A stretch of 64,000 nt of DNA from Bacillota bacterium (GTDB lineage Bacteria > Bacillota > Limnochordia > Darwinibacteriales > DTU012). A program made the translations under genes and the position numbers. Within the stretch, counting starts at the first letter, position 1, and each line of letters starts with the position of its first letter. The stretch is from the NCBI GenBank assembly GCA_012520795.1, contig JAAYNP010000003.1, forward strand, positions 1 to 64,000. The letters run 5' to 3'. Below, piece by piece: positions 52,456 through 61,962 of the stretch. The notes beneath the pieces are model-generated. The model made no database searches, had not been told where the DNA came from, and saw only the letters and a program-made list of their open reading frames with translations.

Positions 52456-54314
52456 CAGCTCTTTCCCTCCATGTATACTAAAAGTACAGATATATCAGCT
52501 GGTGTAACCCCGGATATCCGCGACGCCTGCCCCAAAGTCATAGGTTTGAATTGAGCAAGCTTCTCCCGGGCCTGCCGCGACAGCCCCGGTACCGCCGCAT
52601 AGTCGATACCCTGCAGCTGGCGGTGCTCAAGTTTGCGGAACCGGTCGATGGCCATACTCTGTTTTTCAAGGTATCCCCGGTATTTGATGGCTATTTCCAC
52701 CTCTTCCACGACTTGCGGGTCAAGTTCGGGCAGTTCTGCAAGGCGGCCCAAATCCTGATAGCCGATCTCTGGGCGCCTTAAGAGTTCTGCCAGGGTGAAT
52801 CCGTGCGTAATCGACGCTGTACCCATTTCTGCGAGAATTTGGTTGGTCTCTTTGGTAGACCCAATGCTGTAGTGTTCCAGCCGGTCGATTTCCTTGTAAA
52901 TCTGTTCCCATTTTTGTTCAAATTCCCGGTACCGCCCTTCAGAAATCAACCCCAGCTTGTAGCCAAGTGGAGTCAGCCTTTGGTCCGCATTGTCGACTCG
53001 CAAATTCAGGCGGTATTCAGCATGGGATGTCATCAGCCGGTAAGGCTCCCTTGTCCCTTTGATTACCAAATCATCGATAAGCACACCGATATAGGCTTGC
53101 GAACGATCGATAGTGATTAAATCTTCCTCCCGCAGATACAGGGCCGCATTGATCCCCGCAATCAAACCTTGGGCTGCCGCTTCTTCATAACCCGATGTTC
53201 CATTGATCTGCCCTGCAGTAAAAAGCCCCTCATAGTTCTTTACCTGCAGATAACTGTTGAGCAGGGTTGGATCCAGGCAATCATATTCAATAGCATACCC
53301 AATGCGCATAATTTCTGCATGCTCCAGCCCCGGCACTGTCCGGATCAGCTCCCGCTGGACATCAGCCGGCAGAGAGCTGGATAAGCCGCTTAAATATCCT
53401 TCAAATGTGTCCCACCCTTCCGGTTCCACAAACACCTGGTGCCGATCCCGGTCAGGGAATTCCACCACTTTGCTTTCAATCGAAGGGCAGTACCTGGGCC
53501 CGACACCGGTAATCGCTCCTGTGTACAGGGCCGCCCGGTGCAGGTTGTCCCTGACAATCTGGTGCGTCTTTGCGTTGGTGTAAGTCAACCAGCATGGTGC
53601 CTGTTCAATGCGCAGGCCTTTGGTTGCAAACGAGAAACCCTGCAGAAATTCGTTGCCGGGCTGTTTGATCATCTTGCTATAGTCGAGCGAACGGAGATTG
53701 ATCCTGGCTGGTGTCCCCGTCTTAAACCTCACCAGGGGCAGCCATTGCTCCAGGGCATTGCCCAATGCCGCGGCAGGGTGCTGCCCTTGGGGTCCGGACG
53801 GGAATGACTCTTCTCCAATAAAAATCCGGGAGCGCAAGTAAGTCCCTGTGGCCAAAATCACGGCTTTGGCCTTTATCTTAGTATTCCCAATCACAACACC
53901 GCCGATCCGGTTTCCCTTGATCAACAAGTCGGTGACGGTGCCTTCCTTAAGGTACAAATTGGGGGTAGTCTCCAAAACACTTTTCATTTTGCGCTGGTAT
54001 AATTTGCGGTCGATTTGCGCTCTTAGAGCCTGGACTGCTGGCCCTTTGCGCGTATTCAACCGGCGCATCTGCATCAAAGTCGCATCAGCAATCTTCGCCA
54101 TCGCACCGCCCAAGGCATCGATCTCCCTGATTAGGTGCGCCTTGGCCGGGCCCCCTAAAGACGGGTTGCAGGGCATTAAGCCCACGTTGTCCAGGTTCAT
54201 GGTCAGCAGCAGCACGCGCCGGCCCATATTGGCGGCGGCCAAAGCAGCTTCGCACCCGGCATGCCCTGCTCCGACCACAACCAGGTCATATCCAGAACTG
54301 CTATGCTGATACAT
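52455..54314 (-). CDS. mnmG: tRNA uridine-5-carboxymethylaminomethyl modification protein MnmG, copy A
   Basis: MnmG and MnmE install the carboxymethylaminomethyl group at U34 of tRNA. This copy is 619 residues, with the FAD site [19 protein letters not shown], catalytic Cys49 in [17 protein letters not shown] (the Bacillus-type motif), the second Cys in [30 protein letters not shown], and the MnmE-binding C-terminal domain ([18 protein letters not shown]). It looks fully active. It is the second of two mnmG genes in a row and is linked to rsmG. Confidence 0.95.
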   Translation of the reverse strand: MYQHSSSGYDLVVVGAGHAGCEAALAAANMGRRVLLLTMNLDNVGLMPCNPSLGGPAKAHLIREIDALGGAMAKIADATLMQMRRLNTRKGPAVQALRAQIDRKLYQRKMKSVLETTPNLYLKEGTVTDLLIKGNRIGGVVIGNTKIKAKAVILATGTYLRSRIFIGEESFPSGPQGQHPAAALGNALEQWLPLVRFKTGTPARINLRSLDYSKMIKQPGNEFLQGFSFATKGLRIEQAPCWLTYTNAKTHQIVRDNLHRAALYTGAITGVGPRYCPSIESKVVEFPDRDRHQVFVEPEGWDTFEGYLSGLSSSLPADVQRELIRTVPGLEHAEIMRIGYAIEYDCLDPTLLNSYLQVKNYEGLFTAGQINGTSGYEEAAAQGLIAGINAALYLREEDLITIDRSQAYIGVLIDDLVIKGTREPYRLMTSHAEYRLNLRVDNADQRLTPLGYKLGLISEGRYREFEQKWEQIYKEIDRLEHYSIGSTKETNQILAEMGTASITHGFTLAELLRRPEIGYQDLGRLAELPELDPQVVEEVEIAIKYRGYLEKQSMAIDRFRKLEHRQLQGIDYAAVPGLSRQAREKLAQFKPMTLGQASRISGVTPADISVLLVYMEGKS

Positions 54315-56175
54315 GCTCCCTGTCTCCCTTCAAAACAACCAGTAGGACATTGATATCTGCAGGAGATACTCCGGAGATCCGGGATGCCTGGCCCAAAGAT
54401 GTGGGCTTGATCGAAGTCAGGCGCTCTTTAGCCTCCGTACGCAAACCATGGATTTGATCATAGTCTATGGTTTCGGGAATAGCAATATCTTCCAGCTTGT
54501 TAAACTGCTCAATTTGCATGAGCTGACGCTCGATGTAAGCTTTGAATTTGCATTCGATCTCAATCTGCTCAACCACTTCCGGATCCAGTTTGGGCAGTGG
54601 AGCAAAGAAACCCAGGTTTTTAAACTGGATCTGCGGCCTTTGCAGAATCTCATGAAGGGTCACTGATTTTTTCAGATCACCAGATCCCAACCGGATCAAG
54701 TAATCGCGCACCTCCGCTGTTGGTGAGACCTGCACTTCCTCCAACCATTGTAATGTCTCCTGAATAGCCAGTTTCTTGGCTGCCACTCTTTTGCAGCGCT
54801 GATCATCGATAAGGCCGACTTTATAACCGATTTCCCTGAGCCGCAGGTCTGCATTGTCCTGGCGCAAAATTAACCGATATTCTGCCCGCGATGTCATCAT
54901 CCGGTAGGGTTCCTCAGTTCCTTTGGTGACCAAATCATCAATCAAAACTCCAATATAAGCCTGGGATCGTGACAGAATCAAACTTGGCCTCCCTTTTACC
55001 TTGTGTGCCGCGTTGATCCCGGCGATCAACCCCTGTGCTGCCGCTTCTTCATATCCAGAGGTCCCGTTGATCTGTCCCGCCGTAAACAGCCCTTTGACCA
55101 GTTTCGATTCCAGGCTGGGATACACTTGCTCGGGCAGAATATAATCATATTCAACCGCGTAGCCTGTACGCATGATTTCAACCTGCTCCAACCCGGGAAT
55201 CGTCCGGAGGATCTGCAGTTGGACCTCCTCAGGCATGCTGGTGGTTAGGCCCAGGCAGTACAGCTCCTTAGTATATTCACCTTCCGGTTCCAGGAATATT
55301 TGATGGTCTATTTTGTCGGGAAACCGCAGCACTTTCCGATCTATTGAAGGGCAATAGCGCGGGCCTTTTGTTTGAATGGCTCCGGTTTGAATCGGCGAAA
55401 GATGAATATTGTCCCGGATTACCTGGATCGTCTCTGAAGTAGTCCGTGTATACCAACAGGGGCTCTGTTCCCGGACAATCAGCGGTGTATCAAAAGAAAA
55501 CCGGAGCGGCTTTTCCGATCCCGGCTGGCAAGTCAGCTTGCCATAATCCACACTGTCCGCGTGCACTCTTGGCGGCGTGGCTGTTTGGAACCGCCTCAGC
55601 TTCAAGCCGGCATCAATCAGGCTCTGAGAAAGCTCATCGGCACTAGGTTCTCCCTGGCGCCCACCGGAATAACGCACTTGGCCGATCACAATCTGACCCC
55701 GGAGAAATGTACCAGTTGCCAAAATCACGGCTTCCCCTGTGATTTTTGTGCCGGTGTTCAACTGGACTCCATAGATTACACCGTCATCCACCAGGATTTT
55801 GGTGACCAAGCCCTGCCGAACACTCAAATTGGGCTCTGACTCTAAAGTCTTGGTCATCACCGCCCGGTATTTCACCTTGTCAGCCTGGGCCCTCAAGGCA
55901 TGAACAGCCGGGCCGCGGCTTAGATTGAGCATCCGGATGTTCAAATAGGACTGATCGATCACCCTGGCCATTTCACCGCCTAGAGCATCGAGCTCCCTGA
56001 CCAAATGGCTCTTAGCCTGAGGGCCGCCAATTGCCGGGTTACATGACATTTGTGCAATTGTATCCAGATTCATGGTGATCAAAAGCGTTTTACAGTCAAG
56101 CCGGGCAGCAGCCAGAGCCGCTTCACAGCCGGCATGTCCGCCGCCGACTACAATTACCGCATACTCCTTGCTCAT
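54301..56175 (-). CDS. mnmG: MnmG, copy B (divergent, MnmE-adjacent)
   Basis: A second, complete MnmG of 624 residues, overlapping copy A by 14 bases. FAD motif [19 protein letters not shown]; catalytic Cys45 lies in [17 protein letters not shown], whose MSCNPAIGG is more like Gram-negative MnmG, with one inserted residue compared with copy A. The second catalytic Cys ([11 protein letters not shown]) and the C-terminal domain are intact. The two copies clearly differ throughout. It follows mnmE by seven bases. Copy B could be acquired or an old paralog. Confidence 0.93.
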   Translation of the reverse strand: MSKEYAVIVVGGGHAGCEAALAAARLDCKTLLITMNLDTIAQMSCNPAIGGPQAKSHLVRELDALGGEMARVIDQSYLNIRMLNLSRGPAVHALRAQADKVKYRAVMTKTLESEPNLSVRQGLVTKILVDDGVIYGVQLNTGTKITGEAVILATGTFLRGQIVIGQVRYSGGRQGEPSADELSQSLIDAGLKLRRFQTATPPRVHADSVDYGKLTCQPGSEKPLRFSFDTPLIVREQSPCWYTRTTSETIQVIRDNIHLSPIQTGAIQTKGPRYCPSIDRKVLRFPDKIDHQIFLEPEGEYTKELYCLGLTTSMPEEVQLQILRTIPGLEQVEIMRTGYAVEYDYILPEQVYPSLESKLVKGLFTAGQINGTSGYEEAAAQGLIAGINAAHKVKGRPSLILSRSQAYIGVLIDDLVTKGTEEPYRMMTSRAEYRLILRQDNADLRLREIGYKVGLIDDQRCKRVAAKKLAIQETLQWLEEVQVSPTAEVRDYLIRLGSGDLKKSVTLHEILQRPQIQFKNLGFFAPLPKLDPEVVEQIEIECKFKAYIERQLMQIEQFNKLEDIAIPETIDYDQIHGLRTEAKERLTSIKPTSLGQASRISGVSPADINVLLVVLKGDREHVSA

Positions 56176-56182
56176 ACTGCTC

Positions 56183-57574
56183 CTACTTTCCTATGCAAAA
56201 TTGGGCGAAGATCCGCTCGATAATATTTTCCCGCACCGTTTCTCCGGTGATCTCCCCGAGATGTTCCAATGCTCCGAAAAGCCCGATGGAAATTAAATCT
56301 AACGGCAGCCCTTGGTCAAAAGTCTCCAAAGCTTGTTCCAAATCGGCTTTCGCTTCCACCAAGGCCTGCTTGTGCCGGCTTCTGGTAATGATCGCGTCTT
56401 CCCGCTCAATCTGGGCCAATCCTTCCATCACCAACCCAACAATGCATTCCAACAGTGGATCAAGGCTCTCCTCTGTTAAAGAAATCTCCACGGCTGGTGT
56501 TCTTGCATCGATATATCCGGCTTCAATAAGGTGTGCCTTTCCATTCCACTGCGGCGGCAGATCTGTTTTGTTGATTACCAACACCCGCTTCCGGCTGGAC
56601 AACCGCCGCAAAAGCTGTCTGTCTTCCTCTTCCAGCTCGCGGCTGATATCCAGCACATGTAGAATCAGATCTGCCTGCCCGATGAACTCCAAAGCCCTTT
56701 CCACGCCCAATTGTTCAATCCGGTCTGTTGAACGGTGGATTCCTGCGGTATCCACCAGCCGGAACGGAATGCCATTGATGTTCAGCACTTCTTCTATGGT
56801 ATCCCGTGTTGTACCTGGGATATCCGTAACCAAAGCCCGGTTTTCGTCCAGCAGGCGGTTTAGCAGGCTTGATTTTCCCACATTGGGTTTTCCCGTAATC
56901 ACGGTCTTGATTCCTTCCCGCAGGAATTTGCCGTTATCTGCAGTATCAATCAACCTTGTAATTTCAGCAATAACATCTCCCAGTACTGTTTGCATCCGAT
57001 CGGATGTTATTTCTGGAATATCATCTTCAGGAAAGTCGATTGCAGCGTTGACTTGGACCACCAGATCGTAAAGTTTTTCTCTCAATGACTGAATCCGCCT
57101 GCTCAGGCTCCCTTCCAGCTGCTGAACTGCCAAATCCAGACTGCGATCCGTCTTGGATCTGATGATATCAATTACAGCCTCCGCCTGTGACAAATCAATC
57201 CGGCCGTTCAGGAAAGCCCGTTTGGTGAATTCACCCGGTTCGGCCAAGCGCGCCCCCAAAGCAAGAGTTAAATCAAGGATTTTGCGCATGACAACCACAC
57301 CGCCGTGGCACTGCAGCTCCACCACATCTTCACCAGTATAGGAATGGGGGCTGCGCATGATCACGGCTAAAGCTTCGTCAATCACATCCCCTTTAGTGTC
57401 CACAATTTTGCCGTAGCGCACCGTAAAACCGGGTTGGCCCGCCAGCTTTCTGCAGTTTTTTGCCCTGAAGACTTTGTCCGCTATGCTGATTGCTTCACTG
57501 CCGCTGAGACGGATAATACCGATCCCGGCTTCCCCCAGGGTAGTGGCAACAGCTGCTATGGTATCGTTGAACAT
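56183..57574 (-). CDS. mnmE: tRNA modification GTPase MnmE
   Basis: MnmE is the GTPase partner of MnmG. The N-terminal tetrahydrofolate-binding domain starts [24 protein letters not shown]; the G domain has [33 protein letters not shown] and NKTD; the C-terminus ends CIGK, carrying the conserved Cys. I prefer ATG 57574 to GTG 57583, with AGGTGAG four bases upstream. A terminator separates it from jag. The gene leads into both mnmG genes. Confidence 0.97.
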   Translation of the reverse strand: MFNDTIAAVATTLGEAGIGIIRLSGSEAISIADKVFRAKNCRKLAGQPGFTVRYGKIVDTKGDVIDEALAVIMRSPHSYTGEDVVELQCHGGVVVMRKILDLTLALGARLAEPGEFTKRAFLNGRIDLSQAEAVIDIIRSKTDRSLDLAVQQLEGSLSRRIQSLREKLYDLVVQVNAAIDFPEDDIPEITSDRMQTVLGDVIAEITRLIDTADNGKFLREGIKTVITGKPNVGKSSLLNRLLDENRALVTDIPGTTRDTIEEVLNINGIPFRLVDTAGIHRSTDRIEQLGVERALEFIGQADLILHVLDISRELEEEDRQLLRRLSSRKRVLVINKTDLPPQWNGKAHLIEAGYIDARTPAVEISLTEESLDPLLECIVGLVMEGLAQIEREDAIITRSRHKQALVEAKADLEQALETFDQGLPLDLISIGLFGALEHLGEITGETVRENIIERIFAQFCIGK

Positions 57575-57604
57575 ACTTCTCACCTGTACCCTATCACTTC
57601 TATA

Positions 57605-57631
57605 AATAAATAAAGCGTACCAGCGGCACGC
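57605..57631 (-). terminator. Terminator between jag and mnmE
   Basis: On the minus strand GCGTGCC-GCT-GGTACGC (one G-T pair) is followed by TTTATTTATTT. It is four bases after the jag stop and should separate the rpmH-jag operon from mnmE, or attenuate readthrough. Confidence 0.75.
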
Positions 57632-57635
57632 TTTT

Positions 57636-58268
57636 TTACTTCTTCGGAACGATAATCACTCGCCGATATGGTTCTCGCCCCTCGCTGTGGGTTTCCACAT
57701 CGGGGTTGGCCTGCAGCTCCGTGTGGATTATCCTCCGCTCCAGCGCTGTCATGGGATCAAGGGCTACTCTCCTGCCGCTGTCTATAGCCTTGGCAGCCAG
57801 TCTCTGTGCCAGGGACTTGAGGGTGTATTCTCTCCGGCTGCGGTACCCTTCCACATCCATGATGATTCTAACCCAATTGCTGCCTTCCCGGTTGGCGACC
57901 GTGCTGACCAAGTACTGAAGCGCATCCAAAGTCTGCCCCCGCCTGCCGATCAATAATCCCAGGTTATCTCCGTATACTGCCAGGCGGACGTTGTCTTCAT
58001 CAATAATTTCCCCATGAATGTCAGCGCTAACTTGCATCAACCGCAGCAGTTCGTGGAGATACTCCTGTGCTACCTGGCTTTTGTACTTGGTACTGACCTT
58101 CAACTCAATCCTTACTTTGGCCTGTTTTGCCCCAAGGATCCCAAACAATCCTTTGTTTCCCTCGTCCAGGACAGTAATATCCACATCATCCCGAGTCGCA
58201 CCCAATTTCTCTAAACCCTCTTCAACAGCTTCCTCAACGGAACGTGCGATTATCTCTACAGATCTCAT
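57636..58268 (-). CDS. jag: Jag/KhpB RNA-binding protein
   Basis: KhpB (Jag, EloR) is an RNA-binding protein linked to cell elongation. Residues 1-50 form the Jag_N domain (SVEEAVEEGLEKLGATRDDVDI), 75-150 the KH domain with GLLIGRRGQTLDALQYL, and 150-210 the R3H domain (REYTLKSLAQRLAAKA...REPYRRVIIVP). Its ATG overlaps the yidC stop by four bases (ATGA), so the two are coupled. Confidence 0.96.
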   Translation of the reverse strand: MRSVEIIARSVEEAVEEGLEKLGATRDDVDITVLDEGNKGLFGILGAKQAKVRIELKVSTKYKSQVAQEYLHELLRLMQVSADIHGEIIDEDNVRLAVYGDNLGLLIGRRGQTLDALQYLVSTVANREGSNWVRIIMDVEGYRSRREYTLKSLAQRLAAKAIDSGRRVALDPMTALERRIIHTELQANPDVETHSEGREPYRRVIIVPKK

Positions 58269-58930
58269 TTAACTTGTCCTCCTTGCGGCGCAGTTGGAAA
58301 CCTCTTGCCGATCCATGCTTGCTGTGCAATAGAAAAGAGGTTTTGCACAATCCAATAGAGTACCAATCCCGCTGGCATCGTGAAACTGAGAAAACCGATT
58401 AACACTGGCATGAACATCATCATCCCTTGCTGAGATGGATCAACAGAAGTCTGCCTGATGGAAATAAACTGAGTTAACATTGACAATAACGGCAATGTTA
58501 CCACCGATATCAATGATAGGACTGTCACTTCTCCCAACTGTTGGTTTACAGGTTGAGTCAAATTCCAGAGGAAAAACTGTGCCGCTTCACTTTGGGGCAG
58601 TTCCCGCAACACTTGAAAAAATGCCCATAGAATCGGCAGCTGAATCAATAATGGCAAGCATCCGCCAAGAGGATTATACTTGTACTCTTGGTAGAGTTTT
58701 AAGGTTCTGGATTGCAGCTCCTGGGGATTATCCTTGTATTTTTTCTGCAGCTCCGTAAGTTTCGGCTGGATCTCTTTCGTTACCTGCATGGACTTTGCCT
58801 GTCTGACTGTCAGCGGCAGCAGGACCAATTTGATTAATATTGTAACCAAAATGATTGCTATTCCATAACTGTTGGAAAACCCTACTATAAAATCAAATAC
58901 CCATCGTAGCCCACTTGCGATCCAACTCAA
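58265..58930 (-). CDS. yidC: Membrane protein insertase YidC (short Firmicute form)
   Basis: YidC inserts and folds membrane proteins; one homolog is SpoIIIJ. The 221-residue form has five transmembrane segments, the family arginine in VTILIKLVLLPLTVRQAKSMQ, the cytoplasmic hairpin region (about 45-70, QPKLTELQKKYKDNPQELQ) and GCLPLLIQLPILWAFFQVLR. It has no lipobox, unlike SpoIIIJ and YqjG of Bacillus. The start is TTG 58930 with AGGGGG eight bases upstream. Order rpmH-rnpA-yidD-yidC-jag is standard. Confidence 0.96.
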   Translation of the reverse strand: MSWIASGLRWVFDFIVGFSNSYGIAIILVTILIKLVLLPLTVRQAKSMQVTKEIQPKLTELQKKYKDNPQELQSRTLKLYQEYKYNPLGGCLPLLIQLPILWAFFQVLRELPQSEAAQFFLWNLTQPVNQQLGEVTVLSLISVVTLPLLSMLTQFISIRQTSVDPSQQGMMMFMPVLIGFLSFTMPAGLVLYWIVQNLFSIAQQAWIGKRFPTAPQGGQVK

Positions 58931-58953
58931 TCCAATGTCCCCCTTAACGTTGG

Positions 58954-59181
58954 TTACGGAACAGGATCATACCCACCCGGATGCCAAGGGTGGCAGCGCA
59001 TGATGCGGCGCATCCCCAACCATAACCCCTTAAATCCATAGCGTACTATTGCTTGTTTTGTATATTCTGAACAAGAAGGTGTAAAACGGCAGCGATTCGG
59101 CAGTAGGGGAGAAACCAGCTTTTGATAAATACTTATGATCAACAAAGGAACCTTCAGTATCATTTTTATGATGGTATCCAT
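58954..59181 (-). CDS. yidD: Membrane protein insertion efficiency factor YidD
   Basis: YidD is a small protein that helps YidC-dependent insertion. The 75-residue protein has [20 protein letters not shown] with the three conserved Cys-containing motif, [24 protein letters not shown] at the end, and an amphipathic N-terminal helix. It lies between rnpA and yidC. Confidence 0.96.
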   Translation of the reverse strand: MDTIIKMILKVPLLIISIYQKLVSPLLPNRCRFTPSCSEYTKQAIVRYGFKGLWLGMRRIMRCHPWHPGGYDPVP

Positions 59182-59199
59182 ATTCTCCTCGCCCTTTGT

Positions 59200-59520
59200 C
59201 TATCCCTTTAACAGCCGGTCGAAATCGGCTTCCAAGCCCTGATAACTGGCATCTTTGCTCCTGCTCTTGGCGCTGATTACAAGATAATGCTTTTCTGGGA
59301 TCTGCTCCCAGTTCAGTCTAATTATTTCCCGCAATTTTCGCTTGATGCGGTTGCGGATAACTGCATTACCCACTTTTCTGCTTACGGAGATCCCAACCTT
59401 GGTTGGGCTGTCTGACACAGGAAGAAGGTGCATTACGAGATAACGTCCAAATCGTACTGATCCATGCTGGTATACTTTGAGAAAATCTCTCCGGAACCGC
59501 ATACGATTATCGTTCTCCAT
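59200..59520 (-). CDS. rnpA: Ribonuclease P protein component
   Basis: The protein subunit of RNase P, which cuts the 5-prime leader from pre-tRNAs. The 106-residue protein has RRDFLKVYQHGSVRFGRYLV near the start and the RNR motif KVGISVSRKVGNAVIRNRIKRKLREIIR. It follows rpmH. A hairpin (59568-59583) lies in the gap. Confidence 0.97.
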   Translation of the reverse strand: MENDNRMRFRRDFLKVYQHGSVRFGRYLVMHLLPVSDSPTKVGISVSRKVGNAVIRNRIKRKLREIIRLNWEQIPEKHYLVISAKSRSKDASYQGLEADFDRLLKG

Positions 59521-59567
59521 AAGTTCCCTAGATCCTCCATTCCTGTCTCCTTTACGGTAAAAGAGAG

Positions 59568-59583
59568 ACCCGTTTCCGGGTCA
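59568..59583 (-). terminator. Intercistronic hairpin between rpmH and rnpA
   Basis: On the minus strand GACCCG-GAAA-CGGGTC is followed by TCTCTTTTA. It sits a few bases after the rpmH stop and probably limits, but need not abolish, readthrough into rnpA. Confidence 0.55.
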
Positions 59584-59589
59584 CAGCTT

Positions 59590-59724
59590 TTATGCACTTA
59601 AGATTTTTCTGCCCTTTCTTCTCCGGGCCGCTATCACTCTGCGGCCGGCCTTGGTCCTCATCCGCACTAAAAAGCCATGTGTCTTCTTCCGCTTTCTTTT
59701 ATTAGGTTGAAAAGTCCGCTTCAT
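59590..59724 (-). CDS. rpmH: Ribosomal protein bL34
   Basis: Too short for the ORF track. The minus strand from ATG 59724 gives 44 residues, [20 protein letters not shown] and then [20 protein letters not shown], ending ILSA. This is the standard bL34 sequence and length. AAGGAGGTTGTAATC precedes the ATG. It starts the leftward operon at the origin, opposite dnaA. Confidence 0.98.
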   Translation of the reverse strand: MKRTFQPNKRKRKKTHGFLVRMRTKAGRRVIAARRRKGRKILSA

Positions 59725-59769
59725 GATTACAACCTCCTTCCATTACCATCACAGAGAGATACCTGCCTT

Positions 59770-59799
59770 ATTTTAACGTATTTCAAACTGTGATGTCAA
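59770..59799 (-). promoter_or_regulatory. SigA promoter of rpmH
   Basis: On the minus strand TTGACA (perfect) and TAAAAT (five of six) with an 18-base spacer, about 45 bases upstream of the rpmH start. Confidence 0.7.
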
Positions 59800-60341
59800 C
59801 CGCAAAAACATGACGAACACTTTTCCACACTATCCATAGTAGTTTATCCACATGGATGTTGGTAATTCTTTAATGTTTTGTTAGAATCTATAGAACCGCA
59901 GGTATCACCGGTAATTTTTATTCACATTCTGTAGATAAACCTGTGGATAACGCTTTTCACAACAGCCTGTGAATGTAGTTTAACTGCCAAAATATGATGA
60001 AAACCCACAAATCCTGACTGCATCCTGCTTTGAACCGATCCACTTTTTGATAACTGCCTGTGGATTGTTCTGTGGATGATGTGGGTATCGAACATGGATA
60101 AGTTCAAAACACCTGTTGATGATTAATATGTGGATTTCCTGTTGGTATTGTGAGCAGTTATCCAGATTCACATATCTACAAGCAGTTTTGGTTCCGTGGA
60201 TTATGTGTACAACTCCACATTTTGATTCACAGCCGGCTTATCCCCAATTAATGTTGTGGGTTAATTCTCCATCTGCAAGCAGGATCATGTTGATAGGATC
60301 AAGAATGAATATGAGGAACCATAGGTCAGGAGGAAGAAGCA
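59800..60341. other. oriC: oriC, upstream DnaA-box region
   Basis: The gap between rpmH and dnaA holds no credible gene. It is rich in DnaA boxes: perfect TTATCCACA at 59844-59852 and its reverse TGTGGATAA at 59942-59950; near matches include 60059-60067, 60071-60079 and 60129-60137 (TGTGGATTG, TGTGGATGA, TGTGGATTT), and TTATCCAGA (60158-60166) and TTATCCCCA (60238-60246). Its place between divergent rpmH and dnaA is the classic Firmicute origin. The dnaA ribosome binding site (CAGGAGGAAG) lies at its end. I found no confident dnaA promoter. Confidence 0.9.
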
Positions 60342-61691
60342 ATGGACCAGTTGATGGGTATCTGGAACGAAGTTTTGGCTTTTATGGCAACTGAAGTTGC
60401 CAAGACTTCATTTGACACATGGTTAAAGGACACGAAGCCAAACCGCTTAGAGGGAACCGTACTCTACATTGAGGTTCCAAACGAATTTACTCGCGACTGG
60501 GTTGAAGCTCGTTATACTGTTGCTTTGCGCAAAACCCTGCGTCATCTTCTCAATGAAGACCTGGAACTCCGCTTTGAGGTGAACAGCCCTTTGCTAGGCA
60601 GACCTTCGGAGGATTTGCTGCAAAAACCAGAACCATCCCCCAGTATTAAAGATCCAAAGCAGAACCATGCTGTCCTGAATCCCAAGTATACCTTCGACAC
60701 GTTTGTTGTCGGCAATTCCAACCGCTTTGCCCACGCAGCGTCTCTTGCCGTGGCGGAAGCCCCTGCCAAAGCCTACAACCCCTTGTTCCTGTATGGGGGT
60801 GTGGGGCTGGGAAAAACGCACCTAATGCACGCGATCGGCCACTATGCCCTTGAGCACAATCCTGATATAACCGTAATTTACATTACCTCGGAGTCTTTTA
60901 CCAATGATCTGATCAAAGCGATCGGGAACAAATCGATGGTCGAGTTCCGGGCCAAATACCGCAATGCGGACATTTTGCTGATTGACGACATTCAGTTTGT
61001 AGCCGGGAAGGAATCGACCCAGGAAGAGTTTTTCCACACGTTCAATGCTTTATACGAAGCGAACAAACAATTGATCATTTCTTCAGACCGGCCTCCCAAA
61101 GAGATCCCGACCCTGGAAGAACGCTTGAGAAGCAGGTTTGAATGGGGCCTGACCACAGACATTCAGCCTCCGGATCTGGAGACGCGGATCGCCATCTTGA
61201 GGAAGAAAGCTGAGCTGGAAGGCATTGAAGCGCCCTCCAATGTCCTGTCTTACATCGCCAATCATATCAAATCCAACATCCGCGAGCTGGAAGGTGCTTT
61301 TGTCCGTGTTGTCGCTTATGCCAACCTCCACAGGGCTCCGATTACTCAAGACATTGCAGTTGAGGCCCTCAAAGACATTATTGGCGCTCAAAGGCAAAAA
61401 CCAGTTACCATTGAGCTAATCCAGCAAGTGGTGGCCAATCATTATGGGATCAAGGCTGCTGAAATGAAAGCAAAAAAACGGACCCGCTCGATAGCTTATC
61501 CACGGCAGATCGCCATGTATCTCGCCAGAGAATTGACGGAGAATTCGCTGCCAAAAATCGGTGAAGAGTTCGGCGGCCGGGATCACACCACCGTTATGCA
61601 TGCCTGTGACAAGATCAGCACAGATATGAAGAGAGATCCGTCGCTGCAGCTGACCGTCAAGGAATTGATTGATCTGATCCAGCGTTCGTAA
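60342..61691 (+). CDS. dnaA: Chromosomal replication initiator DnaA
   Basis: DnaA binds DnaA boxes and melts the origin. Residues 1-80 form the DnaB/SirA-binding domain I, followed by a short linker (about 85-115), the AAA+ domain ([39 protein letters not shown]) and the C-terminal DNA-binding domain with [15 protein letters not shown]. Length 449, normal. AGGAGGAAG precedes the ATG. A one-mismatch DnaA box (TTATCCACG, 61496-61504) lies inside the gene. Confidence 0.98.
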   Translation: MDQLMGIWNEVLAFMATEVAKTSFDTWLKDTKPNRLEGTVLYIEVPNEFTRDWVEARYTVALRKTLRHLLNEDLELRFEVNSPLLGRPSEDLLQKPEPSPSIKDPKQNHAVLNPKYTFDTFVVGNSNRFAHAASLAVAEAPAKAYNPLFLYGGVGLGKTHLMHAIGHYALEHNPDITVIYITSESFTNDLIKAIGNKSMVEFRAKYRNADILLIDDIQFVAGKESTQEEFFHTFNALYEANKQLIISSDRPPKEIPTLEERLRSRFEWGLTTDIQPPDLETRIAILRKKAELEGIEAPSNVLSYIANHIKSNIRELEGAFVRVVAYANLHRAPITQDIAVEALKDIIGAQRQKPVTIELIQQVVANHYGIKAAEMKAKKRTRSIAYPRQIAMYLARELTENSLPKIGEEFGGRDHTTVMHACDKISTDMKRDPSLQLTVKELIDLIQRS

Positions 61692-61962
61692 ATACAGCAT
61701 TCCTGTAAAGTTTTGGGGATAACCTCTTCACAGCCATGTTGATTACCTGTGCATAGAAAAATTTCGTTTTTTGCCTATCTGGAAAATGTAGATAACATTT
61801 TTGTGTTAACCACAACTTGTTATCGCGGCCAAAACCCCCATTGACAACCATCACAGGGCTTATCCACACAAACAACATGGCCTACTATTATTACTACGAT
61901 CTATATACTTATTCAATAACACCATCTAATAATTCCTATAAATTTCCACAGGAGGAATGGAT
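61692..61962. other. Second origin element in the dnaA-dnaN gap
   Basis: The 270-base gap holds no gene. It contains a near-match DnaA box TGGGGATAA (61716-61724), a perfect TTATCCACA (61860-61868), and an AT-rich stretch from about 61880 to 61950. In Bacillus the DNA unwinding element lies in this gap, making a bipartite origin. The dnaN ribosome binding site is at its end. Confidence 0.8.
61860..61896 (+). other. BUS-type unwinding element: DnaA box, GC tetramer, DnaA-trios
   Basis: TTATCCACA (61860-61868), then GGCC (61879-61882), then CTACTATTATTACTA (61882-61896). Read on the complementary strand 3-prime to 5-prime, the last part is GAT GAT AAT AAT GAT, five repeats of the DnaA-trio motif (3-prime-[G/A]A[T/A]-5-prime) that guides DnaA onto single-stranded DNA. 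AT-rich DNA follows. Confidence 0.7.

Noticed and set aside
60658-60691. Minus-strand ORFs within dnaA
   Set aside because: They are antisense shadows of dnaA, which is fully supported.
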